Source of the DNA: Liolophura sinensis | Lineage: Eukaryota; Mollusca; Polyplacophora; Chitonida; Chitonidae | Direction of reading: 5' to 3' | Assembly: GCF_032854445.1 (NCBI RefSeq) | Contig: NW_027018042.1 | Coordinates: 1-64,000, forward strand | Length of the DNA: 64,000 bases | In this document: piece after piece, positions 39,301 to 52,400 of the stretch | Position numbering within the stretch: position 1 is the first letter of the stretch | Layout: the number at the start of each line of letters is the position of its first letter | Position numbers and translations under genes: made by a program | Notes under the pieces: generated by a model | What the model was told of the DNA's origin: nothing | What the model saw: the letters and a program-made list of their open reading frames with translations, nothing else | Databases searched by the model: none

Positions 39301-40150
39301 GTGACTATGACATCAATGATCATTCAATTGTCGCTACAGCCAAAAGTATTGGTCGGAGAGCAACGCGGTTTGCACCATTCGATTTCTCGTGACAAAATAC
39401 GTCGGATTAGCCTCTTACCAGTAGCACTGGAACAGTTTTTCCACTTTTGCATTTTTGCCTGGTCTTTTTGTTAATTGAAATCGGCTACACTGTACTATGC
39501 ACAATCGCGACTGGTCATTATTATATTCAACTTTTGACTATATGTTATGTGCCCTTCGGTAGCCCAGAAGACGTCAAATCTTTGGGCTAAACCCATTAAA
39601 CTCACCCAGCAATTGTCTTACTTCTAAGTCCAAGACAATCTCAATGTCTTTATCTACGTGTAGAAAAACCACACCATTTGTACATAAAAAACACAAGGTA
39701 CTAGATACAGTCTGCTGTAAAAAGTACAACTGATCACTGACCCACATCAATAAGGTTCTAAAAGATGCGGAATTGGCCCAGGCATCGGCAGCTGTTTAGA
39801 AAATTGCAAATTTCCCTGGTTTCCATGGAGTAAAAGCCGTTGCTGGGCACGTGACTATGACATCAATGATCATTCAATTGTCGCTACAGCCAAAAGTATT
39901 GGTCGGAGAGCAACGCGGTTTGCACCATTCGATTTCTCGTGACAAAATACGTCGGATTAGCCTCTTACTAGCAGCACTGGAACAGTTTTTACACTTTTGC
40001 ATTTTTGCCTGGTCTTTTTGTTAATTGAAATCGGATACACTGTACTATGCACAATCGCGACTGGTCGTTACTATATTCAACTTTTAACTATACGTTATGT
40101 GCCCTTCGGTAGCCCAGAAGACGTCAAATCTTTGGGCTAAGCCCATTTAA
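36301..40150. repeat. Array segment with mixed monomers M67-M73
   Basis: Unit starts are 36301, 36851, 37401, 37951, 38502, 39051 and 39601; families are C, hybrid, A A A C A. I see no simple higher-order period here. M66, M68 and M70 share CTATAAGGCT with GTTTAAAAAATTGC. M69 resembles M45 and M50 (GTTGGTGGGC). M70 has a seven-T run in CAGTTTTTTTCAC near 38336. M73 carries TAAAAGCCG and TTTACAC. M67 is a C unit that ends with the A-type GGGCTAAGCCC. Confidence 0.85.
36851..37400. repeat. Hybrid monomer M68, C-to-B switch
   Basis: The unit carries family C markers through CCAGTAGCACTGG and GGCTACACTG (about 37283). It then switches to family B: GGTCATGAC near 37314, TATAAG and CCCTTCTGTAGC. 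The switch lies in the roughly 35 bp between them. Its left end (CTATAAGGCT, GTTTAAAAAATTGCATA) matches M66, so at least two exchanges or conversion tracts are needed to explain it. Confidence 0.7.
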
Positions 40151-43100
40151 CTCATCCAGCAATTGTCTTACTTTTAAGTCCAAGACAATCTCAATGTCTT
40201 TATCTACGTGTAGAAAAACCACACCATTCGTACATAAAAAACACAATGTACTAGAGACAGTCTGCTGTAAAAAGTACAACTGATCACTGACCCACATTTA
40301 TAAGGCTCTAATAGATGCGGAATTGGGCCAGGCATCGGCAGCTGTTAAAAAATTGCATATTTCCCTGGTTTCCATTGAGTAAGAGCCGTTGCTGGGCACG
40401 TGACTATGACATCAATGATCATTCAATTGTGGCTACAGCCAAAAGTAATGGTCGGAGAGCAACGCGGTTTGCACCATTCGATTTCTCGTGACAAAATACG
40501 TCGGATTAGCCTCTTACCAGCAGCACTGGAACAGTTTTTCCACTTTTGCATTTTTGCCTGGTCTTTTTGTTAATTTGAAATCGGATACAATCTACTATGT
40601 ACAATCGCGACTGGTCATGACTATATTCAACTTTTGACTATAAGTTATGTGCCCTTCTGTAGCCCAGAAGACGTCAAATCTTTGGGCTAAGCCCATTTAA
40701 CTCACCCAGCAATTGTCTTACTTTTAAGTCCAAGAGAATCTCAATGTCTTTATCTACGTGTAGGAAAACCACACCATTCGTACATAAAAAACACAATGTA
40801 CTAGATACAGTCTGCTGTAAAAAGTACAACTGATCACTGACCCACATCAATAAGGTTCTAAAAGATGCGGAAATGGCCCAGGCATCGGCAGCTGTTTAGA
40901 AAATTGCAAATTTCCCTGGTTTCCATGGAGTAAGAGCCGTTGCTGGGCACGTGACTATGACATCAATGATCATTCAATTGTCGCTACAGCCAAAAGTATT
41001 GGTCGGAGAGCAACGCGGTTTGCACCATTCGATTTCTCGTGACAAAATACGTCGGATTAGCCTCTTTCTAGCAGCACTGGAACAGTTTTTCCACTTTTGC
41101 ATTTTTGCCTGGTCTTTTTGTTTATTTGAAATCGGATACAATCTACTATGTACAATCGCGACTGGTCATTACTATATTCAACTTTTGACTATAAGTTATG
41201 TGCCCTTCTGTAGCCCAGAAGACGTCAAATCTTTGGGCTAAGCCCATTTAACTCATCCAGCAATTGTCTTACTTTTCAGTCCAAGACAATCTCAATGTCT
41301 TTATCTACGTGTAGAAAAACCACACCATTTGTACATAAAAAACACAAGGTACTAGATACAGTCTGCTGTAAAAAGTACAACTGATCACTGACCCACATCA
41401 ATAAGGTTCTAAAAGATGCGGAATTGGCCCAGGCATCGGCAGCTGTTTAGAAAATTGCAAATTTCCCTGGTTTCCATGGAGTAAGAGCCGTTGCTGGGCA
41501 CGTGACTATGACATCAATGATCATTCAATTGTCGCTACAGCCAAAAGTATTGGTCGGAGAGCAACGCGGTTTGCACCATTCGATTTCTCGTCACAAAATA
41601 CGTCGGATTAGCCTCTTACCAGTAGCACTGGAACAGTTTTTCCACTTTTGCATTTTTGCCTGGTCTTTTTGTTAATTGAAATCGGCTACACTGTACTATG
41701 CACAATCGCGACTGGTCATTATTATATTCAACTTTTGACTATATGTTATGTGCCCTTCGGTAGCCCAGAAGACGTCAAATCTTTGGGCTAAACCCATTAA
41801 ACTCACCCAGCAATTGTCTTACTTCTAAGTCCAAGACAATCTCAATGTCTTTATCTACGTGTAGAAAAACCACACCATTCGTACATAAAAAACACAAGGT
41901 ACTAGATACAGTCTGCTGTAAAAAGTACAACTGATCACTGACCCACATCAATAAGGTTCTAAAAGATGCGGAATTGGCCCAGGCATCGGCAGCTGTTAAA
42001 AAATTGCATATTTCCCTGGTTTCCATGGAGTAAGAGCCGTTGCTGGGCACGTGACTATGACATCAATGATCATTCAATTGTCGCTACAGCCAAAAGTATT
42101 AATCGGAGAGCAACGCGTTTTGCACCATTCGATTTCTCGTGACAAAATACGTCGGATTAGCCTCTTACCAGCAGCACTGGAACAGTTTTTCCACTTTTGC
42201 ATTTTTGCCTGGTCTTTTTGTTAATTGAAATCGGATACACTGTACTATGCACAATCGCGACTGGTCGTTACTATATTCAACTTTTAACTATACGTTATGT
42301 GCCCTTCGGTAGCCCAGAAGACGTCAAATCTTTGGGCTAAGTCCATTTAACTCATCCAGCAATTGTCTTACTTTTAAGTCCAAGACAATCTCAATGTCTT
42401 TATCTACGTGTAGAAAAACCACACCATTTGTACATAAAAAACACAAGGTACTAGATACAGTCTGCTGTAAAAAGTACAACTGATCACTGACCCACATCAA
42501 TAAGGTTCTAAAAGATGCGGAATTGGCCCAGGCATCGGCAGCTGTTTAAAAAATTGCAAATTTCCCTGGTTTCCATGGAGTAAGAGCCGTTGCTGGGCAC
42601 GTGACTATGACATCAATGATCATTCAATTGTCGCTACAGCCAAAAGTATTGGTCGGAGAGCAACGCGGTTTGCACCATTCGATTTCTCGTCACAAAATAC
42701 GTCGGATTAGCCTCTTTCTAGCAGCACTGGAACAGTTTTTCCACTTTTGCATTTTTGCCTGGTCTTTTTGTTAATTGAAATCGGATACACTGTACTATGC
42801 ACAATCGCTACTGGTCGTTACTATATTCAACTTTTAACTATACGTTATGTGCCCTTCGGTAGCCCAGAAGACGTCAAATCTTTGGGCTAAGCCCATTTAA
42901 CTCATCCAGCAATTGTCTTACTTTTAAGTCCAAGACAATCTCAATGTCTTTATCTACGTGTAGAAAAACCACACCATTCGTACATAAAAAACACAATGTA
43001 CTAGAGACAGTCTGCTGTAAAAAGTACAACTGATCACTGACCCACATTTATAAGGCTCTAATAGATGCGGAATTGGGCCAGGCATCGGCAGCTGTTAAAA

Positions 43101-46100
43101 AATTGCATATTTCCCTGGTTTCCATTGAGTAAGAGCCGTTGCTGGGCACGTGACTATGACATCAATGATCATTCAATTGTGGCTACAGCCAAAAGTAATG
43201 GTCGGAGAGCAACGCGGTTTGCACCATTCGATTTCTCGTGACAAAATACGTCGGATTAGCCTCTTACCAGCAGCACTGGAACAGTTTTTCCACTTTTGCA
43301 TTTTTGCCTGGTCTTTTTGTTAATTTGAAATCAGATACAATCTACTATGTACAATCGCGACTGGTCATGACTATATTCAACTTTTGACTATAAGTTATGT
43401 GCCCTTCTGTAGCCCAGAAGACGTCAAATCTTTGGGCTAAGCCCATTTAACTCACCCAGCAATTGTCTTACTTTTAAGTCCAAGAGAATCTCAATGTCTT
43501 TATCTACGTGTAGGAAAACCACACCATTCGTACATAAAAAACACAATGTACTAGATACAGTCTGCTGTAAAAAGTACAACTGATCACTGACCCACATCAA
43601 TAAGGTTCTAAAAGATGCGGAAATGGCCCAGGCATCGGCAGCTGTTTAGAAAATTGCAAATTTCCCTGGTTTCCATGGAGTAAGAGCCGTTGCTGGGCAC
43701 GTGACTATGACATCAATGATCATTCAATTGTCGCTACAGCCAAAAGTATTGGTCGGAGAGCAACGCGGTTTGCACCATTCGATTTCTCGTGACAAAATAC
43801 GTCGGATTAGCCTCTTACTAGCAGCACTGGAACAGTTTTTCCACTTTTGCATTTTTGCCTGGTCTTTTTGTTTATTTGAAATCGGATACAATCTACTATG
43901 TACAATCGCGACTGGTCATTACTATATTCAACTTTTGACTATAAGTTATGTGCCCTTCTGTAGCCCAGAAGACGTCAAATCTTTGGGCTAAGCCCATTTA
44001 ACTCATCCAGCAATTGTCTTACTTTTCAGTCCAAGACAATCTCAATGTCTTTATCTACGTGTAGAAAAACCACACCATTTGTACATAAAAAACACAAGGT
44101 ACTAGATACAGTCTGCTGTAAAAAGTACAACTGATCACTGACCCACATCAATAAGGTTCTAAAAGATGCGGAATTGGCCCAGGCATCGGCAGCTGTTTAG
44201 AAAATTGCAAATTTCCCTGGTTTCCATGGAGTAAGAGCCGTTGCTGGGCACGTGACTATGACATCAATGATCATTCAATTGTCGCTACAGCCAAAAGTAT
44301 TGGTCGGAGAGCAACGCGGTTTGCACCATTCGATTTCTCGTCACAAAATACGTCGGATTAGCCTCTTACCAGTAGCACTGGAACAGTTTTTCCACTTTTG
44401 CATTTTTGCCTGGTCTTTTTGTTAATTGAAATCGGATACACTGTACTATGCACAATCGCGACTGGTCATTATTATATTCAACTTTTGACTAAATGTTATG
44501 TGCCCTTCGGTAGCCCAGAAGACGTCAAATCTTTGGGCTAAACCCATTAAACTCACCCAGCAATTGTCTTACTTCTAAGTCCAAGACAATCTCAATGTCT
44601 TTATCTACGTGTAGAAAAACCACACCATTCGTACATAAAAAACACAAGGTACTAGATACAGTCTGCTGTAAAAAGTACAACTGATCACTGACCCACATCA
44701 ATAAGGTTCTAAAAGATGCGGAATTGGCCCAGGCATCGGCAGCTGTTAAAAAATTGCATATTTCCCTGGTTTCCATGGAGTAAGAGCCGTTGCTGGGCAC
44801 GTGACTATGACATCAATGATCATTCAATTGTCGCTACAGCCAAAAGTATTAATCGGAGAGCAACGCGTTTTGCACCATTCGATTTCTCGTGACAAAATAC
44901 GTCGGATTAGCCTCTTACCAGCAGCACTGGAACAGTTTTTCCACTTTTGCATTTTTGCCTGGTCTTTTTGTTAATTGAAATCGGATACACTGTACTATGC
45001 ACAATCGCGACTGGTCGTTACTATATTCAACTTTTAACTATACGTTATGTGCCCTTCGGTAGCCCAGAAGACGTCAAATCTTTGGGCTAAGTCCATTTAA
45101 CTCATCCAGCAATTGTCTTACTTTTAAGTCCAAGACAATCTCAATGTCTTTATCTACGTGTAGAAAAACCACACCATTTGTACATAAAAAACACAAGGTA
45201 CTAGATACAGTCTGCTGTAAAAAGTACAACTGATCACTGACCCACATCAATAAGGTTCTAAAAGATGCGGAATTGGCCCAGGCATCGGCAGCTGTTTAAA
45301 AAATTGCAAATTTCCCTGGTTTCCATGGAGTAAGAGCCGTTGCTGGGCACGTGACTATGACATCAATGATCATTCAATTGTCGCTACAGCCAAAAGTATT
45401 GGTCGGAGAGCAACGCGGTTTGCACCATTCGATTTCTCGTCACAAAATACGTCGGATTAGCCTCTTTCTAGCAGCACTGGAACAGTTTTTCCACTTTTGC
45501 ATTTTTGCCTGGTCTTTTTGTTAATTGAAATCGGATACACTGTACTATGCACAATCGCTACTGGTCGTTACTATATTCAACTTTTAACTATACGTTATGT
45601 GCCCTTCGGTAGCCCAGAAGACGTCAAATCTTTGGGCTAAGCCCATTTAACTCATCCAGCAATTGTCTTACTTTTAAGTCCAAGACAATCTCAATGTCTT
45701 TATCTACGTGTAGAAAAACCACACCATTCGTACATAAAAAACACAATGTACTAGAGACAGTCTGCTGTAAAAAGTACAACTGATCACTGACCCACATTTA
45801 TAAGGCTCTAATAGATGCGGAATTGGGCCAGGCATCGGCAGCTGTTAAAAAATTGCATATTTCCCTGGTTTCCATTGAGTAAGAGCCGTTGCTGGGCACG
45901 TGACTATGACATCAATGATCATTCAATTGTGGCTACAGCCAAAAGTAATGGTCGGAGAGCAACGCGGTTTGCACCATTCGATTTCTCGTGACAAAATACG
46001 TCGGATTAGCCTCTTACCAGCAGCACTGGAACAGTTTTTCCACTTTTGCATTTTTGCCTGGTCTTTTTGTTAATTTGAAATCAGATACAATCTACTATGT

Positions 46101-48400
46101 ACAATCGCGACTGGTCATGACTATATTCAACTTTTGACTATAAGTTATGTGCCCTTCTGTAGCCCAGAAGACGTCAAATCTTTGGGCTAAACCCATTTAA
46201 CTCACCCAGCAATTGTCTTACTTTTAAGTCCAAGAGAATCTCAATGTCTTTATCTACGTGTAGGAAAACCACACCATTCGTACATAAAAAACACAATGTA
46301 CTAGATACAGTCTGCTGTAAAAAGTACAACTGATCACTGACCCACATCAATAAGGTTCTAAAAGATGCGGAAATGGCCCAGGCATCGGCAGCTGTTTAGA
46401 AAATTGCAAATTTCCCTGGTTTCCATGGAGTAAAAGCCGTTGCTGGGCACGTGACTATGACATCAATGATCATTCAATTGTCGCTACAGCCAAAAGTATT
46501 GGTCGGAGAGCAACGCGGTTTGCACCATTCGATTTCTCGTCACAAAATACGTCGGATTAGCCTCTTACTAGCAGCACTGGAACAGTTTTTCCACTTTTGC
46601 ATTTTTGCCTGGTCTTTTTGTTTATTTGAAATCGGATACAATCTACTATGTACAATCGCGACTGGTCATGACTATATTCAACTTTTGACTATAAGTTATG
46701 TGCCCTTCTGTAGCCCAGAAGACGTCAAATCTTTGGGCTAAGCCCATTTAACTCATCCAGCAATTGTCTTACTTTTCAGTCCAAGACAATCTCAATGTCT
46801 TTATCTACGTGTAGAAAAACCACACCATTTGTACATAAAAAACACAAGGTACTAGATACAGTCTGCTGTAAAAAGTACAACTGATCACTGACCCACATCA
46901 ATAAGGTTCTAAAAGATGCGGAATTGGCCCAGGCATCGGCAGCTGTTTAGAAAATTGCAAATTTCCCTGGTTTCCATGGAGTAAGAGCCGTTGCTGGGCA
47001 CGTGACTATGACATCAATGATCATTCAATTGTCGCTACAGCCAAAAGTATTGGTCGGAGAGCAACGCGGTTTGCACCATTCGATTTCTCGTCACAAAATA
47101 CGTCGGATTAGCCTCTTACCAGTAGCACTGGAACAGTTTTTCCACTTTTGCATTTTTGCCTGGTCTTTTTGTTAATTGAAATCGGCTACACTGTACTATG
47201 CACAATCGCGACTGGTCATTATTATATTCAACTTTTGACTATATGTTATGTGCCCTTCGGTAGCCCAGAAGACGTCAAATCTTTGGGCTAAACCCATTAA
47301 ACTCACCCAGCAATTGTCTTACTTCTAAGTCCAAGACAATCTCAATGTCTTTATCTACGTGTAGAAAAACCACACCATTCGTACATAAAAAACACAAGGT
47401 ACTAGATACAGTCTGCTGTAAAAAGTACAACTGATCACTGACCCACATCAATAAGGTTCTAAAAGATGCGGAATTGGCCCAGGCATCGGCAGCTGTTAAA
47501 AAATTGCATATTTCCCTGGTTTCCATGGAGTAAGAGCCGTTGCTGGGCACGTGACTATGACATCAATGATCATTCAATTGTCGCTACAGCCAAAAGTATT
47601 AATCGGAGAGCAACGCGGTTTGCACCATTCGATTTCTCGTGACAAAATACGTCGGATTAGCCTCTTACCAGCAGCACTGGAACAGTTTTTCCACTTTTGC
47701 ATTTTTGCCTGGTCTTTTTGTTAATTGAAATCGGATACACTGTACTATGCACAATCGCGACTGGTCGTTACTATATTCAACTTTTAACTATACGTTATGT
47801 GCCCTTCGGTAGCCCAGAAGACGTCAAATCTTTGGGCTAAGTCCATTTAACTCATCCAGCAATTGTCTTACTTTTAAGTCCAAGACAATCTCAATGTCTT
47901 TATGTACGTGTAGAAAAACCACACCATTTGTACATAAAAAACACAAGGTACTAGATACAGTCTGCTGTAAAAAGTACAACTGATCACTGACCCACATCAA
48001 TAAGGTTCTAAAAGATGCGGAATTGGCCCAGGCATCGGCAGCTGTTTAAAAAATTGCAAATTTCCCTGGTTTCCATGGAGTAAGAGCCGTTGCTGGGCAC
48101 GTGACTATGACATCAATGATCATTCAATTGTCGCTACAGCCAAAAGTATTGGTCGGAGAGCAACGCGGTTTGCACCATTCGATTTCTCGTCACAAAATAC
48201 GTCGGATTAGCCTCTTTCTAGCAGCACTGGTACAGTTTTTCCACTTTTGCATTTTTGCCTGGTCTTTTTGTTAATTGAAATCGGATACACTGTACTATGC
48301 ACAATCGCTACTGGTCGTTACTATATTCAACTTTTAACTATACGTTATGTGCCCTTCGGTAGCCCAGAAGACGTCAAATCTTTGGGCTAAGCCCATTTAA
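40151..48400. repeat. Five-monomer higher-order repeat, type 2, three full copies (M74-M88)
   Basis: Copies are 40151-42900, 42901-45650 and 45651-48400, each exactly 2750 bp. Unit starts are 40151, 40701, 41252, 41802, 42351; 42901, 43451, 44002, 44552, 45101; 45651, 46201, 46752, 47302 and 47851. Family order is B B C A A. Markers per copy are TAGAGACAG plus AAAAGTAATGG (first), GCGGAAATGGCC (second), CCAGTAGC (third), ATTAATCGGAG plus GGGCTAAGTCCATTT (fourth) and CTCTTTCTAGC plus CGCTACTGG (fifth). Copies differ at few sites, for example TCAGATACAATC in the first monomer of copies 2 and 3 only, ACGCGTTTTGC in copies 1 and 2 but ACGCGGTTTGC in copy 3, and TTATGTACGTG in copy 3. This is the cleanest higher-order period in the window. 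Confidence 0.93.
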
Positions 48401-49499
48401 CTCATCCAGCAATTGTCTTACTTTTAAGTCCAAGACAATCTCAATGTCTTTATCTACGTGTAGAAAAACCACACCATTTGTACATAAAAAACACAAGGTA
48501 CTAGATACAGTCTGCTGTAAAAAGTACAACTGATCACTGACCCACATCAATAAGGTTCTAAAAGATGCGGAATTGGCCCAGGCATCGGCAGCTGTTTAGA
48601 AAATTGCAAATTTCCCTGGTTTCCATGGAGTAAGAGCCGTTGCTGGGCACGTGACTATGACATCAATGATCATTCAATTGTCGCTACAGCCAAAAGTATT
48701 GGTCGGAGAGCAACGCGGTTTGCACCATTCGATTTCTCGTCACAAAATACGTCGGATTAGCCTCTTTCTAGCAGCACTGGTACAGTTTTTCCACTTTTGC
48801 ATTTTTGCCTGGTCTTTTTGTTAATTGAAATCGGATACACTGTACTATGCACAATCGCTACTGGTCGTTACTATATTCAACTTTTAACTATACGTTATGT
48901 GCCCTTCGGTAGCCCAGAAGACGTCAAATCTTTGGGCTAAGCCCATTTAACTCATCCAGCAATTGTCTTACTTTTAAGTCCAAGACAATCTCAATGTCTT
49001 TATCTACGTGTAGAAAAACCACACCATTTGTACATAAAAAACACAAGGTACTAGATACAGTCTGCTGTAAAAAGTACAACTGATCACTGACCCACATCAA
49101 TAAGGTTCTAAAAGATGCGGAATTGGCCCAGGCATCGGCAGCTGTTTAGAAAATTGCAAATTTCCCTGGTTCCATGGAGTAAGAGCCGTTGCTGGGCACG
49201 TGACTATGAAATCAATGATCATTCAATTGTCGCTACAGCCAAAAGTATTGGCCGGAGAGCAACGCGGTTTGCACCATTCGATTTCTCGTCACAAAATACG
49301 TCGGATTAGCCTCTTACCAGCAGCACTGGAACAGTTTTTCCACTTTTGCATTTTTGCCTGGTCTTTTTGTTAATTGAAATCGGATACACTGTACTATGCA
49401 CAATCGCGACTGGTCGTTACTATATTCAACTTTTAACTATACGTTATGTGCCCTTCGGTAGCCCAGAAGACGTCAAATCTTTGGGCTAAGCCCATTTAA
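48401..49499. repeat. Two monomers (M89-M90) between higher-order blocks
   Basis: Unit starts are 48401 and 48951; both are family A. M89 shares with M88 the otherwise unseen CACTGGTACAG (T at 48231 and 48781, exactly 550 bp apart), so one of the two is a fresh single-monomer duplicate. M89 differs upstream by GTTTAGAAAATTGC, so the copied tract may not be a whole unit. M90 is 549 bp, with one T lost in CCTGGTTCCATGG near 49170 and GACTATGAAATC near 49206. Confidence 0.8.
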
Positions 49500-52400
49500 C
49501 TCATCCAGCAATTGTCTTACTTTTAAGTCCAAGACAATCTCAATGTCTTTATCTACGTGTAGAAAAACCACACCATTTGTACATAAAAAACACAAGGTAC
49601 TAGATACAGTCTGCTGTAAAAAGTACAACTGATCACTGACGCACATCAATAAGGTTCTAAAAGATGCGGAATTGGCCCAGGCATCGGCAGCTGTTTAGAA
49701 AATTGCAAATTTCCCTGGTTTCCATGGAGTAAGAGCCGTTGCTGGGCACGTGACTATGACATCAATGATCATTCAATTGTCGCTACAGCCAAAAGTATTG
49801 GTCGGAGAGCAACGCGGTTTGCACCATTCGATTTCTCGTCACAAAATACGTCGGATTAGCCTCTTTCTAGCAGCACTGGAACAGTTTTTCCACTTTTGCA
49901 TTTTTGCCTGGTCTTTTTGTTAATTGAAATCGGATACACTGTACTATGCACAATCGCTACTGGTCGTTACTATATTCAACTTTTAACTATACGTTATGTG
50001 CCCTTCGGTAGCCCAGAAGACGTCAAATCTTTGGGCTAAGCCCATTTAACTCATCCAGCAATTGTCTTACTTTTCAGTCCAAGACAATCTCAATGTCTTT
50101 ATCTACGTGTAGAAAAACCACACCATTTGTACATAAAAAACACAAGGTACTAGATACAGTCTGCTGTAAAAAGTACAACTGATCACTGACCCACATCAAT
50201 AAGGTTCTAAAAGATGCGGAATTGGCCCAGGCATCGGCAGCTGTTTAGAAAATTGCAAATTTCCCTGGTTTCCATGGAGTAAAAGCCGTTGCTGGGCACG
50301 TGACTATGACATCAATGATCATTCAATTGTCGCTACAGCCAAAAGTATTGATCGGAGAGCAACGCGGTTTGCACCATTCGATTTCTCGTGACAAAATACG
50401 TCGGATTAGCCTCTTACTAGCAGCACTGGAACAGTTTTTCCACTCTTGCATTTTTGCCTGGTCTTTTTGTTAATTGAAATCGGATACACTGTACTATGCA
50501 CAATCGCGACTGGTCGTTACTATATTCAACTTTTAACTATACGTTATGTGCCCTTCTGTAGCCCAGAAGACGTCAAATCTTTGGGCTAAGCCCATTTAAC
50601 TCATCCAGCAATTGTCTTACTTTTAAGTCCAAGACAATCTCAATGTCTTTATCTACGTGTAGAAAAACCACACCATTCGTACATAAAAAACACAATGTAC
50701 TAGAGACAGTCTGCTGTAAAAAGTACAACTGATCACTGAACCACATCTATAAGGCTCTAATAGATGCGGAATTGGGCCAGGCATCGGCAGCTGTTAAAAA
50801 ATTGCATATTTCCCTGGTTTCCATTGAGTAAGAGCCGTTGCTGGGCACGTGACTATGACATCAATGATCATTCAATTGTGGCTACAGCCAAAAGTAATGG
50901 TCGGAGAGCAACGCGGTTTGCACCATTCGATTTCTCGTGACAAAATACGTCGGATTAGCCTCTTACCAGCAGCACTGGAACAGTTTTTCCACTTTTGCAT
51001 TTTTGCCTGGTCTTTTTGTTAATTTGAAATCGGATACAATCTACTATGTACCATCGCGACTGGTCATGACTATATTCAACTTTTGACTATAAGTTATGTG
51101 CCCTTCTGTAGCCCAGAAGACGTCAAATCTTTGGGCTAAGCCCATTTAACTCACCCAGCAATTGTCTTACTTTTAAGTCCAAGAGAATCTCAATGTCTTT
51201 ATCTACGTGTAGGAAAACCACACCATTCGTACATAAAAAACACAATGTACTAGATACAGTCTGCTGTAAAAAGTACAACTGATCACTGAACCACATTTAT
51301 AAGGTTCTAAAAGATGCGGAATTGGCCCAGGCATCGGCAGCTGTTTAAAAAATTGCAAATTTCCCTGGTTTCCATGGAGTAAGAGCCGTTGCTGGGCACG
51401 TGACTATGACATCATTGATCATTCAATTGTCGCTACAGCCAAAAGTATTGGTCGGAGAGCAACGCGGTTTGCACCATTCGATTTCTCGTGACAAAATACG
51501 TCGGATTAGCCTCTAACCAGCAGCACTGGAACAGTTTTTCCACTTTTGCATTTTGCCTGGTCTTTTTGTTAATTGAAATCGGATACACTGTACTATGCAC
51601 AATCGCGACTGGTCGTTACTATATTCAACTTTTAACTATACGTTATGTGCCCTTCGGTAGCCCAGAAGACGTCAAATCTTTGGGCTAAGCCCATTTAACT
51701 CATCCAGGAATTGTCTTACTTTTAAGTCCAAGACAATCTCAATGTCTTTATCTACGTGTAGAAAAACCACACCATTTGTACATAAAAAACACAAAGTACT
51801 AGATACAGTCTGCTGTAAAAAGTACAACTGATCACTGACCCACATCAATAAGGTTCTAAAAGATGCGGAATTGGCCCAGGCATCGGCAGCTGTTTAGAAA
51901 ATTGCAAATTTCCCTGGTTTCCATGGAGTAAGAGCCGTTGCTGGGCACGTGACTATGACATCAATGATCATTCAATTGTCGCTACAGCCAAAAGTATTGG
52001 TCGGAGAGCAACGCGGTTTGCACCATTCGATTTCTCGTCACAAAATACGTCGGATTAGCTTCTTACTAGCAGCACTGGAACAGTTTTTCCACTTTTGCAT
52101 TTTTGCCTGGTCTTTTTGTTTATTTGAAATCGGATACAATCTACTATGTACAATCGTGACTGGTCATTACTATATTCAACTTTTGACTATAAGTTATGTG
52201 CCCTTCTGTAGCCCAGAAGACGTCAAATCTTTGGGCTAAGCCCATTTAACTCATCCAGCAATTGTCTTACTTTTCAGTCCAAGACAATCTCAATGTCTTT
52301 ATCTACGTGTAGAAAAACCACACCATTTGTACATAAAAAACACAAGGTACTAGATACAGTCTGCTGTAAAAAGTACAACTGATCACTGACCCACATCAAT

